64,000 bases of DNA from Beroe forskalii (lineage: Eukaryota > Ctenophora > Nuda > Beroida > Beroidae), in NCBI GenBank assembly GCA_011033025.1, contig WFMF01000270.1, forward strand, positions 62,001-126,000. The letters are read 5' to 3'. Below are positions 1 through 12,900 of the stretch, one piece after another. Position 1 is the first letter of the stretch; every line of letters starts with the position of its first letter. Position numbers and translations under genes: made by a program. The notes beneath the pieces are model-generated. The model was given only the letters and a program-made list of their open reading frames with translations, was not told the DNA's origin and searched no databases.

Positions 1-857
1 AACCACTGTACTTGACAGTGCTATACCCTGGTTCCAGGCGCGACTGCTGGGAGGCCTACATTGCATTACCCTAAAGGGATCTTGTTGGTGTTTAAGAATG
101 GGTTATTTATTTAAAGGGTCAAGGTGAGGAATTTTTTGTGTAGCTTATTTTTATTGTATTCCAAATTGATGATTAAAAATAAATTTCTTTTTCCTTAAAA
201 TTTCTTTTCCTTGGAGTTAGAGGAAAGTCTTGCAGATTGATGTCTTGAAGAAAGTTTTCTTTGGGATTTGAATAAAACTGGGATTATCATATATTCTTTC
301 TAATTTTGTGATACCTGCAAGTTATTTTGAGTAGATTTATTAATTGATTAATTACATGGCTATAGTTTTACCTCACCATGATATTAACTTATCTATGTCT
401 AAGCACAGAATAAATATTTTGGCTGATTAATTTAATCATTAACATATCAACTAACTGAGTGACATATGTAGTTGAGATCCTATGAAAAATGCTATCCCAT
501 ACCTCACTTCTCAGACTTATATTTGGTGAGTTGGACATTATCTAGAAATGATTGAAATTGATTTCTTTTATAATGGGAAATGGTTCATTTCAAGGGACAC
601 ATGTTGTATGTCTTGCAATATAAAAGTTATTCTTAATTTGATGTATTTCAATTTTTCTATTTAATCAGAAATAGGATGGGTAGAGTGGTTACAACATCTT
701 CAATTGTAACAATTGAAGATGTTGCTAACCACTCTTCTTGTCCCATTTCTGATAAAATTGAAGAAGAAACCCTTATTCTAAACACCAAGTTTTCTATGGA
801 TACTAAAACATTATGACCCTAAACTATATTATATTTCAAAATATATTTGTTATCAAG
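1..857. other. Upstream intron/flank of gene A
   Basis: AT-rich sequence before the first exon I can support. Gene A must have earlier exons (signal peptide and probably more Ig domains), and none is convincing here. Short open stretches at 1-130 have no protein similarity I recognise. The only clear structure is the hairpin at 664-753. Confidence 0.6.
664..753. repeat. 44-bp-arm inverted repeat (hairpin)
   Basis: Two arms of about 44 bases, starting ATCAGAAATAGGA and ending GTCCCATTTCTGAT, are imperfect reverse complements with a loop of only about three bases (taa). The inner 17 bases (ACATCTTCAATTG and flank) pair perfectly. No TSD is obvious. A foldback MITE is the likely origin. Confidence 0.85.
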
Positions 858-950
858 GTGATCAAATGTTTTGAAAAAGTGGATGTTATAATCAACCCAG
901 CTGACATTGAACTATCAGTTGGATCATCTGTCACATTGACTTGCACACTT
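858..950 (+). CDS. Gene A exon: Ig domain, first part
   Basis: Encodes ADIELSVGSSVTLTCTL, the A'-B strands of an Ig domain with the first disulfide cysteine in LTC. The acceptor TATCAAG is weak in pyrimidines, so the exact start is less sure; the donor is GTATGT. Ends in phase 0. Confidence 0.75.
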
Positions 951-3900
951 GTATGTTTATATGTATTGATAAAATTCATGAAATTTTGATAAATCTAACA
1001 TCACTTCAAGCTCAGTCTAAATGGTATATAGATTTTCTTAACTTGACATTTTTGATAAAATATATTTAGATCTAAAGCACAATGACCTCAATAATGGAAA
1101 TATATTTCTGACAGGACATAGATGCAGAGCGTCGAGGTTTATTTGCAAATGGTATCATGACCTGGGAACATCCTGAAAAGCTCAATGATGACAGCACATT
1201 TGATATTGGTGTAAGTTGATAATATATCCATGAATTTGGACTGAAGAACAGTTTCATTGATATTCAGATGTTTATATTTAAGAAAAAGACTGAAGGAGCA
1301 AAGACAGAGTCATTCATAGCATTTTAAATTTCGGGCTCAACACAAATTTGATATTGTGTTGTGTTCAAACTTTGAAATGTTGATGTAACTAACCAAAAAT
1401 TTTGTGTTGCACTATGTGAAGACAAGATGCTTTTCAATCTTGAAACTGACTTTAAAATTGCTAATATAGTGTGAGGGTTGGATTCAATGATTGAGAATTC
1501 AGCAAATGTTGATCACATCATATATGTTTCATAAAATGCATTTGTTTAAGAAGCTTTTCAAAACACTGTCTATGCCTAACAATGATAATTATTTCCAGAA
1601 AGAACACTTCACCATAACATCAGTCTCTGAACACAATATTGGCGAATATTCCTGTTTCTTTTTCCTGTTTAATGATGGTGTTATTTACAAAGGAACTGGA
1701 TATTCTGAGATAAAAATCAAAGGTTTGTCTATGTCAATGTTATATTTTGAATTTTAGTGAAACAAAATCACATGTATTAGGGCATGTAAATAGAATTTTC
1801 AAAATTAATTGTATGATAGCATACATCTATTCACTGACAGCTGACTCACATTAATTTATGTAATTTTGTTGTGTTGCATCATATAATTCAACTGCATGAA
1901 ATTTTATGCATCACATACAAAACAAATCAATTATTGTGGTCACCATAAAACTTATTGTAATAAAACTTGAAATTCTACATAAGAAACATGCTTGTGTTTA
2001 ATATCATTATATATTGTCCGTTTATGGTGCTGAGTGTTCTGTAATAAATCATGTAGATTTATCTCTAGATCAGTGTATGTTGTTCATGTGTTTTAACACC
2101 ACCAAACTCATCATCGGCATCTTTACCTGTATGTTGTGAAAGGTGTGGACCTTTCAACACCCCAGTGAAATGTCTACAACGTTTCAGAGGTTTCCGTTTA
2201 TATATGCTCTGCCATTTGAATCTCATACATATGAAATGGAGAATATATTATGTTAAATGTTATCAAGGAATAATATTGACATGTACACTCACACTCTCAA
2301 TGAATTCACCTGGAACTTTTAATGCAGGGAATCCAGTGTATCACTCCACACACTTATTCATAATTATGGATTGATAATTAATTGATAAACTCCTGCACTG
2401 ATAGAATGAATAACACTCCAATGCCCCTTCAGCTGAGAGACCAGGCCAGCCTCAGAAATTACACGTTTCCAGTTTCTTTGAGGACTCCGTGACTCTTGCT
2501 TGGGAGGCAGGGTTTTGGGGTTACGCAGATATCGACTACTACAGATTGGAGTATATGAGGGAGGATTCTGATTGGATGCCTTGGAGAGAGGTTGGTCTCA
2601 GATTCCTATCAAAACCAAATCACAGCAACGAGTTCAATCCTAAAATTCTTTCAGAACTTCATAGTGGGTTTTCTAATTTTTGTGATGTGTGGAATTGGTA
2701 TTTTGCTTTTTGGCCTCGATATTGATTGTGTAGAAATAGCATTGGTGTATACTGTATACCTAAATTAAAATGGTTCACACCGGTTAAGTTATTACCACAC
2801 TACGCAGGACATTGGAGCTAGTCTACTGAAGTACGTGGCCACTGACCTGCCCCTTGAGAAAAGCTACATGTTCCGTATCTACCAAGTGAGCAAGGGAGGA
2901 GAGAGTTACCCCTCAGACCCGACCAGTCCTGTGTACCTCGCCAAAACAGGTGGGTTTTAGGGGTCAGAGGGAAATATAGAAGTAGGAATCCAGAGGGACT
3001 CGAGGATTAACCGAAATTTTAAGAGTACAAAGTCAAAACATATGAATTCCTGTATAAATCCAGTAATTCGACACAATACAATAAGATGGCTAATATTCAG
3101 TACAATATTGCTTAGTTTCCCCTCCATAAACAATGTTTACAACCCTGGCAGGTGCCGTGACGGTATCCCCTATTCTGGAACGCGTAGAACAGTACAACTC
3201 CACCGCTGTCAGAGTCATTTGGAGAATGCCTGACTTTGGAGACATCGGTTTGTTTGGAAATTATACACTTTGTTTTTAAATCATGTCATGAGTCGATGAG
3301 TCTGAGACTCGCTATTATGTCTTGGAATTTGGTTCTGTTGAAAAGCTTATTAAAGTTACCGACCTAGATGGCGCTCGTATAACGTCTTTCCCTTATTTTA
3401 GAGCATACAGAAATTCTAATTAATCGCACATTTTACGAAGTCTAGGAATGAATGAACTATATCAATATTATATTTCACATCGGGAATCTGAACAATAACG
3501 CATTGATCAGCGCATATGTGTAATATGCTGTTCTCAGAAATAGGTGTTTTAGCAGTGTGATTAAGGAACTAATAGTCTCATATTCCCTCCTTACATTCCC
3601 TTACTCCCATCCCAGTGAACGAGTGGTTTGTGGAGTACAGGCAGAGAGACGTCTACAAAACTGAGAATAACAGATACAAAGCTGTCTCAGTGCCTGGCGA
3701 TGGTAAGTAAGGTTGCTAGGATACCCTGTTAGCAACACTCTAGCAACACTTAGTTGAGTTGCTAAAACACTAGCAACTCTTAGTTAGGTAACCTAGGGTG
3801 TCCTAGCAACCTAACTTAGGTTGCTAGGACACCCTGCAAACCGCTTCACAGAACTGAATTCACATGGCTGAGATTTATAAACTTGTGCTTGTTGAGATTT

Positions 3901-6900
3901 GAGATAATTATTTTCATTCCGCTAATCCACTAATATAATACCGGTACTTTAATGCAGCATTAAATCACCCTAGTGGTGCAGGTACACTACCATCCATTAG
4001 ACCATGCTTCACTTGATCACGTGACACGCGTTACCATGGTCACGTGACACGCGTTACCATGGTCACGTGACGCGTTGCTATGGTGTCACGTGACCGAATT
4101 CCACATCGGTGCGACAGACGCCGAATGCACATATTATTCTGTCTGTACACATTACTACATGTTATAACCAGGATATTACAAAGATCATGTGCTGATATTA
4201 CGCAGCCGATAATGACGTAATTTCAATCATTCAGAATGGAGGATTGAAAGCGTTCAGACGCCTGCTTTGCACGCCAAATGCACGGTGCTTGTTTTGAATA
4301 TGGATCTGTTAATGATAATTTACTTCATTTCAGCTTCTAATTGATTATTACTGGAGACTACCTTCGTAAAATTTAATATCTGTCTTGAAATATATTCATA
4401 TTTCAGAAATTATTAATTTGCCTTAAATTAATGCCCTCAATTAGTGTCCTCGAGGCACAGCTCAATATGATGTTACCACGAGAGTCAGCAAGTCAGGAGA
4501 GTGAGTATGATGTGCCCACACGAGAAATTCAAATTGGCGGTTATTAAGATGACGCCATTGTTATAGCACAATGTAGTAAGTTGATGACGTTGAACCGACT
4601 TTTTTCGCGCGCGGGGTGAGGGGTTTAATAATTTGTTAACTCAGGAGTTTCTAACTGAACTCTTCAATTAAAATAATAACATTCCCACGGTTTATTAATA
4701 AGGAGAGCTAAATGCTAGTGAAATTAGGAAATATCGCAGATATATTCACAGAACTTATATTCCCAGGCTGAGTTATATCAAACAAGTGCTGCAATATCGC
4801 TAATTATTTGTAATTCAGGTAATTAAAGAGACTAAGCGTGAGGTTACACATTTCAGTGTAAGCACTGCTCTGCGTTTTACAGTGATAAACATTAAACGAT
4901 GGAATTATGGATTCGATTTATGCGAAATCTGAATAATTGTTTGAAATTAGATGTAACATTTGTTTTTCGCGGGGAACGGACTCTAGGTCGGGGGACTCTA
5001 GGTCGGGGGACTCTGGGTCGGCGGCGGCAAACCAGGGTGGACTCTGGGTCGGGAGATCTCCACAGGGTGGACTCTGGGTCGGGAGCCTCTTTAGTTTCTA
5101 TACACTACTTATAAAGCTCTTCACTTATACGGTGAATCACTCGGCTAACCCTGATGACAGAGCCCGGATAGATGGTCCAATCATGTGATCCACTGGATCA
5201 TTGCTGAGACACTGAGGAACTCACGATACAGGGTGTCATCATGTGATCCACCGGATCATAGCTGACACTATCACATACCGCTTGTTGGCTGATGGGGTCA
5301 TATCTCATGTCATCGGAGGCGATACGTGATTCGAGAGGTTCAGACATACTTCTCTACGACAATGCTTCTGATGGGAGAAGGGTTATCATCCTTGCCACCA
5401 GTGACAACCTCACCATCCTTCAAATACTTACCCCAACTCTTCTATCAGATCCTCATCCTGCATACTAACTGATCTCCTCCCACACAGAAGACTGACCATG
5501 GTGCAAATCTTTTCACGAATGTTTTTTTTTCTATCCAAAACTTTCATACCTCTACTAACTACACAAAATTTTTAGTAAATATTGTTCTGCTTTTTCACTT
5601 TCTCACTACCTATACTTGTAACTCTTTAAAGTATCTGAACTCGATGTATTCTATGCCTCATTCATGTTACCTAATCAGCGTAACGTGTAATTAGGGTTCC
5701 CGACCTAGAGTCCACCCTGTGGGGATCTCCCGACCCAGAGTCCACACTGGTTTGCCGCCGCCGACCCAGAGTCCCCCGACCCAGAGTCCCCCGACCTAGA
5801 GTCCTATACCCGTTTTTCGCAACTTATTCTGAAAATGTTTACTGATGACTGGGAGCCCCTTACTGATGACTGGGGGCCCTCAAGTCATTGTTATAATCAG
5901 TCTGTAACTCAGAGTTACAAATCAGTTATAGTATATCACGAAATATCTAACGTATAGTCTGCACATATAGTGCATTCTATGATATCAATAAATTAAAATG
6001 GCGTTTTCATAACGCGTGGTTTAGACGACATATTCATTATAGCTTAAAGTTGTTGTCTATTGATGACATTATCAAGCGTGGGGGTTGGATATTGTACGAC
6101 TTGCACCAGTAACATCCCCTCACCACCCCTAGAGTATATTAATGTATTATTGAGTATATTTTTGACGCGGAGTTTGGATTGTGCGCCAGTGGTATCCCCT
6201 CACCACCCCTCTAGAGTATATATTAGCGCTATAAACTAGCTGGTCTGGGGATTGATTGGTGTTAGGCAAGGGATGTAACGCGATTGGGCTTCGAGTTTAC
6301 GAATTCTATTACGTTAATGTGTCATTGAATTAACTAATTTATATCTGCAGTAGAAGAATTAGGGAAGTAGAGAGAAGACGATTTAGCTCAGGATGAGTGC
6401 TGACAATACGCAGCTTTATTAATTTATTTCTGTTTCAGTTCAGTGAAGAAGTCTGACGTATCTATCCTCAGTAATAACTAATTTGTTACCACATGAAAAT
6501 AAATTTGATTTATTCCCCCGCCCCAATTAATATAAAATATTTTTGACTCCCCCAATTGATTGTTAATTTGTTACCACATGAAAAATAAATTTAATTTAAT
6601 ATATATGTTTTGCCCCCCCTCCATATGATTGAATATTGTAGATTGTAGAATATAATTTGATATGCTTTTCCTACTAACTATTGAGACACGGATGATTGCT
6701 GATCATGATTAGCACTTCCGTACTGTAGTATGTAGATAAAAATATGTGCTGTCGTGAGATTCAACATGAGTCCATAATTTCACCCAACAAGAACTATATT
6801 ACATATCATAAGATCACGGAATTCGCTTTAGACACATGAAAAATAGATTAAATTGAATCTACTATCCCAATAAATGAGATATTTTTGCCCCCCCCCCAAT

Positions 6901-9900
6901 TGTTGATTATGAAGAATATTTGTATTGCCATAAGATTAAAATGACTCGAAAAATCTTCTGTTTGATCAATCCAGCTATAATTTTAACCAAATGTAGTTTT
7001 ATCAATTACTACACGGAACATCCCTAGATGATGCATCACGTGGTCATGGAGTTTAGACACTGTTCCATGGTTATAACCCTACAATTTCAGACGATTCGAA
7101 GCCAACGTCCATCTACATTTTATTTTAGTTCAGTGAAGAGGTGTGACGTATCTATCTTCAGTCACATTTATTTTAATGGAATATGTTCCCCCCCCCTAAA
7201 TTGATTGAATATGTTTGCCTCTCCCCCCAAATTGATTGAATATGTATAATATTTTCAGAATGTGTGTTGCCATGAGATTCAACAATAAATTGACTCAAAA
7301 TGACTCAAAAACCTCTTCTGTTCTATGGAGTAATTCATAAATTCAGCAAAACTATAATTTTATCACAACACCAACAATCCAACATGATACATCACATGAA
7401 CATGAAATTTAGACACTCTACCATGATTAACCAAAATAATTAACCTGCCGTAGAGCCTATAATAACGGGTATAATTAACCCGTGTTAGACCCTACAATTT
7501 CAGATGACTCGAAGCCCACTACCATCTCAATAGTATCTGGACTAGAGGAGGCTACCACCTATCAGATCAGGATGTACTGTAGTAATGACAATGGGCGTGG
7601 TCCTCCTTCTATGGTTAAGGAGATTACTACTAGTGAGGCAGCCCCCTCCAGGTGAGTGGTAGCAGTTTACAAATTTTTGAGTTTTGATATTTTTTGCAGC
7701 TGTCTACTTGTCTGATTTGGATTTTTTGAGAGTCACATATTGTCTCAGTCTTTTTTACCATCTTTTCTTTCATTCCCCCTTGCCGTTTTACAACATCGTT
7801 CTATTATCCATGCCTTCCTATATTGCTTCCCTCCCTCCGCCCCTCCCTCCAACGTGAGGTCTGATATCTCAACTGATGAGGATGATGTTGTAGAGTTGGA
7901 ACTGAGGTGGTCTCCTCCTCCCCCTAAAGATGCAAATGGGAAACTTACTGGATACCTGGTAAGTCAAAACGCATTTATTCACATTCCAACTATTCGGACG
8001 ACTTTTTAAATTTTAATGGTTTCATTGCATTTCAATTTCCTGTTTCGCATGATTAAGATCTACTACGGTCGCCGACCCCAATGATGCTTCTGAAACCACC
8101 ATTCTAACTTAAACACTTCACAGATTAAGATCTACTACTCCGACCCTAACGATGAAGATGACGATGACACAACTGAGGAGAGGGATGCTGGGATTGACAC
8201 CATTGTAACCTTTAACCCTGATACTATGCCTTGTTGGGTGGCTGTAGCGGCCAGGACAAGTGAAGGAACTGGACCTTTCAGCAACTTTAAGAAGGTGGGT
8301 TTGTTCAAAATGCCTTGTCGTACCCATTTTGTCCAAACATGCGAAATTTCGCCCCAAAAGTGTCTGTTATTTTGCCCCAGTTTAGGTCCTTATTTGGCTG
8401 TCTGCTGAATTTTGAATGTTTCATTTTCGAGAAGGGTGTGGTATTTTATATCTCATAGACACGATTTTCAGCAAAATCATGTGATTCATGTCTCATACGC
8501 ACTTTACGGCCATTCTCATGTGAAATTTATTATCATAACGTTTCGCCGAATGTATGAGATCATTTTTTGGAGGACGTCAGATGAAATAAAGTATATACCA
8601 TATCGCTTGCAACTTCATTAACTCCACCCGAACTGAAACAATATCAAGATTTGTTAAAAATTTTACACTTGAATTTTTCTGATGTAATTCAAATACAGGG
8701 AGAAATGGGACAAATAACCAGGAAATTCCTGTCGAAATGACGTAATTCTCGTACAGAAATATGTGTACTGTATGTACCTATGAGTGTGTTGTGTAATACG
8801 ATTCTGTAATGTAAGTTATGTAATGTAAGTATTCAGAGATAGGAATTTAATGAGATTCATCATAGTGCAGCAAAATGTATATAATGTGCAAGCTAGTGCA
8901 TTGATAGCGGAGGATCGTCTTCGGAGGCTTCCTCACTTCTGGGATGCATGGAATGCTCTACAATATTTCTGCTCACCCAAAATGCCATCATTTTGATACA
9001 AATTGTGATTATGAATCTCGTTTACCCCTCTTCCAATATGATCCAAATGCTCCTAAGTCCTAGTTCAATTAACAAACTAAACTGAGGGCCTCAGTTTTGA
9101 TTTGGTGGGAAAAATTGTCGTGAGCACCGGGAAGAAAAATACTTTTGAAAGGTAAATCTGAGGTTCGCTGGGCACTGAGGCTTGCTGCTTGAGCCTCAGT
9201 GCCTTTTTATTCATGGGTTACACTTTACAGCAAGAGGCGTTACATCGCAACATTATTAACAGAAGGTGCAGAGCGAACCCTGTACGGAGCCCTACGGTTT
9301 CAGTTCCTTGTTTAACGAGCCGTACAGCAAGGACATCCATTAAGCCAGTTTGTTTCCTTTTTCAGAAATTGTAACCACACAAGTTGCTCATAATAAAGCA
9401 AGTTTCTTCAGTCCGGAAGTTTAGGAATATAATCATAATTACACGCACATAAATTAGCATATTATTACATGCTTCACTACACATGTACTACGAAAAAGCT
9501 CTGAATGGTAAAATGACTACAAAGCGTCATCAATTGTACACTCTAAACCATGATAATGACGTCACTCTTCGCCACCTATTCTTCTTGCTGCCATGTCTTT
9601 ATCTTTTTTTTTTATTTCAAAAGTTTAATTTGATAACAGATTACAATGTCATTTCATTTAAAACACTCTATTAACAAAGTCTCAATTGACGTAAGATCTT
9701 GTATCAAATAAGGACCTAGAACACATCCATTGGACGTAATAACACTAGTCCCGTCGACAAAAACTCAATCAAATAATATTGTGTAATAACTAATTATATG
9801 GATGGCGATGAGTATGAAATGAATATATAATCAAGAACGTCACTCAAAAGATAGCAACACGAATCCTGCACAGTAATGCACCACCACAATAAATTGTACA

Positions 9901-12900
9901 ATATGAATAAATTGTCCCCAGAAAGACTAAGTATCTGGAGTTTCAGTCCGTATGACTTGACCATTCCTGATGCTGTAGCGTGCACCAGGATTTTCAGTTC
10001 GTAATTGCTTCATCTGAGCAACTAGTTCCTTCTGAGTCTTCCTCTCTTCCACAGTTCTGTCAGGACAAATGAAAATCTGTCGACAGTCCTCCACGTTTTT
10101 CAGCTGCTTGCCATTCCTCAGCACTTCTCTCGCTACAGTTGGGTTGGCAAATGATACCTTGACAGGACGAGATGCTCCAGCTTTCACTGCCCCCAGGCGA
10201 CTACAATGAACGGTGCGCGGCTTCTGACCGGCTGATTGCAAGATCTTCTTTACTTTCGACTCCAACACCTCATTCTTTTCCTCCGTCACCCCAAACAGCA
10301 CCACGTTCTTAGCCCTTTCCTCTTTCTCTGTGACCTGCTTGACTGCTTCGCCAAGTTTCTTGGCGGTCACCACACTTGCTACATTTTCCTGAAACTGAGT
10401 GGACTGCGTCTTGATCTCCTTCTGTAAGACTGAAGAATATGACTTCATTTCTTTTTGAACTGACTTAACTTCTTCGTGCACAGTTTCTTGGATCTTTTTT
10501 AACCTGAACTTCTCTCTCGTCAATGATCTGTTTTTGTAACTCGATTATCTTGGCTTGATCACCAATTTTCTCTTCTCTCAGTTTCTGAATTCGCGCTGCA
10601 TCTGGGTCTTCAATGAAATCCTGTAGGAGAGGTACTGCGTGACAACTGAGAGCTGCTACCAATACCCTTACCCAGGAACATATTTCATCTTTCGGGGCTT
10701 TCTTGAGCACATCTATCGTCAGTTCAGCACTGAAGTCATTTCCAGGAGTCTTCACTCTTTTACTGACTTCTTGAAGGAAAGCTTGTGTCGCATTGCCAAT
10801 CAACTTCACTCCATCTTTCCTGCCACGTCGACCACAATCGCCCATGAAGCCGATATACTGATTCATAACGTCCACGTACGTCATTTTGTACTTGTATTAT
10901 TGTTGGGTATACAAGCACAAGTAGCAATATACCGTAGCTGCTGCAGTTTTCTTATCGCAATTAGCAAGAGCTGATAAAACGCAACGTAATGTACAACACA
11001 TTCAACAATGAGTTGTCGACTTTACGGCGTCAGTTAATGATAAACAAAGTGTGCCAAAGGTACTCAAATATATTACTTTTTGATAAAGTTCCATGTGCGA
11101 ACTAATTAAGAGAATACGCCTCGTGATTTTGCATAATTATTTCGTATTTTTATCAAACCATGTAGATTATTGTTTTATTTCATTAACTTTGCTTGTCACA
11201 AGAGCACAAGTGAATCGTGTGATATTGGACTGAGTGATTTCAAAAAAAGAACTTATGGGGTGAAAAATTATAATAATGCCCGTGGCCAATTCTCCTGCAG
11301 AAATATTGTATGTGAGAAACACGGGTTTTATACATGAATTTGAAGCATTTTTAAGCAGAATTCAATCAAAAAAATTTTTGCCGGGTTTTTCGAATGCTTC
11401 TTATTCTTATCTCATTACTATTGACTTGAGATGTCCATCTTTTGATATCGTCATCCAAGAAAATAGTACAAGCAAAAAATCATGACAAATCATTGGCCTG
11501 ATCTATAGAAATCATAGTTTCGAATCATGATGACCTATCTATACCGGTTTGAACGTCATTTAAAAATTCCTGCCCCTTCCCAAGAATCTAAGATTGGAGC
11601 TAATGAAATAAAACCCCTCCCCCTTATTTTGCACTACTTTGCAAATGTACATGGGTGTGATCATAGGTGTCTTTTCCATGACGTGTACAATGCGAAATAC
11701 GCAAAAGAGTTTATTCGTCTTTCATGACTTTCCTAGATTTTCAAACCCTACATTTATTTGATGATGATGACGTCATCAATCCACCACTCCAAGCCCTACA
11801 TTTGATGATTACGTCACTCTAATTCCCCTATCATTCGTAGTGTCGCGTGTGTATATGGTACAGACAGTTACCAGTCCCCTATTACAGTACACTGATACCA
11901 GTGTCATGAGTCATAGGTACGTTACCAGAGTACTATACGGGTACAGAAATAGGCGGTTATGATGACGTCATTATCATAGCGTAACTTAGTAAATTGATGA
12001 TGGTGAACCGCCTATTTTATCGCGTGCGCGGGGTTTTCCAGACGGTTTATTCGATTACCATTACCCTCACATATCCCCTTGCAAGTCGTTATGACATGTT
12101 GGGACCTGCTATAGGTATTACGACAAGAGGTGTATGCCGTATTTCAATACAGGAGTCAGAAATTATGTCATGTCTGATGTCTCGAGATAACTGGAAAAAG
12201 GAAATTATATGTGGAAAAGTGCATCTTTTACCGGTGTCTTATATCGGTGGTAAATTATATCGGTGGTAAATTATACGCTGTACAGACTGTTAAATTTTTA
12301 GTGTGCACAGTGCAGAGTACACTTTCAGTGCAGTGATGTACGACTCAAAGACCGTAATTGCGAGCAACTAAATCGTCATTTCAATCAACAGTCACCCGGT
12401 AGAGCTATGTCACCTCATTCTATGATTTCAATACACAATCCCAGTTAACATAGTAACAATTACCTGTACAATTGAGACTATACACTGTACAGTTTGTTGT
12501 ACATTGTACAGTGAAGTGATGTAAGAATCCGTAATTTCGAGCAACCGAATCATCATGTCACCCCATGATTTCAATCCCAGTTAACATAGTAACAATTACC
12601 TGTACAGTTGAGACTATACATTGTACAGAAGTTGTACAGTGTAGTGATGTAATAATCCGTAATTTCGAGCAACCGAATCATCATCATATTATCATCCCAT
12701 GATTTCAATTCCAGTTAACATAGTAACAATTACCCCTGGTATGTTGATGTAATTCCCGGGGCAATGTATAATCCAATATTCTAATTTGTAACCCATTATG
12801 TCCGTTACACCCCCAACACACTCCACTAATTGGTGTCTCGTTACAGGGCTATAATCGTGTGTTCTGTGTGTGTATAAAGGGAAACACACGCCTTACCCAG

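Noticed and set aside
4899-5188. GRGTLGRGTLG-type frame at the left end of the MULE
   Set aside because: Translation of the iterated TIR units; the mirrored right TIR gives the same in reverse.
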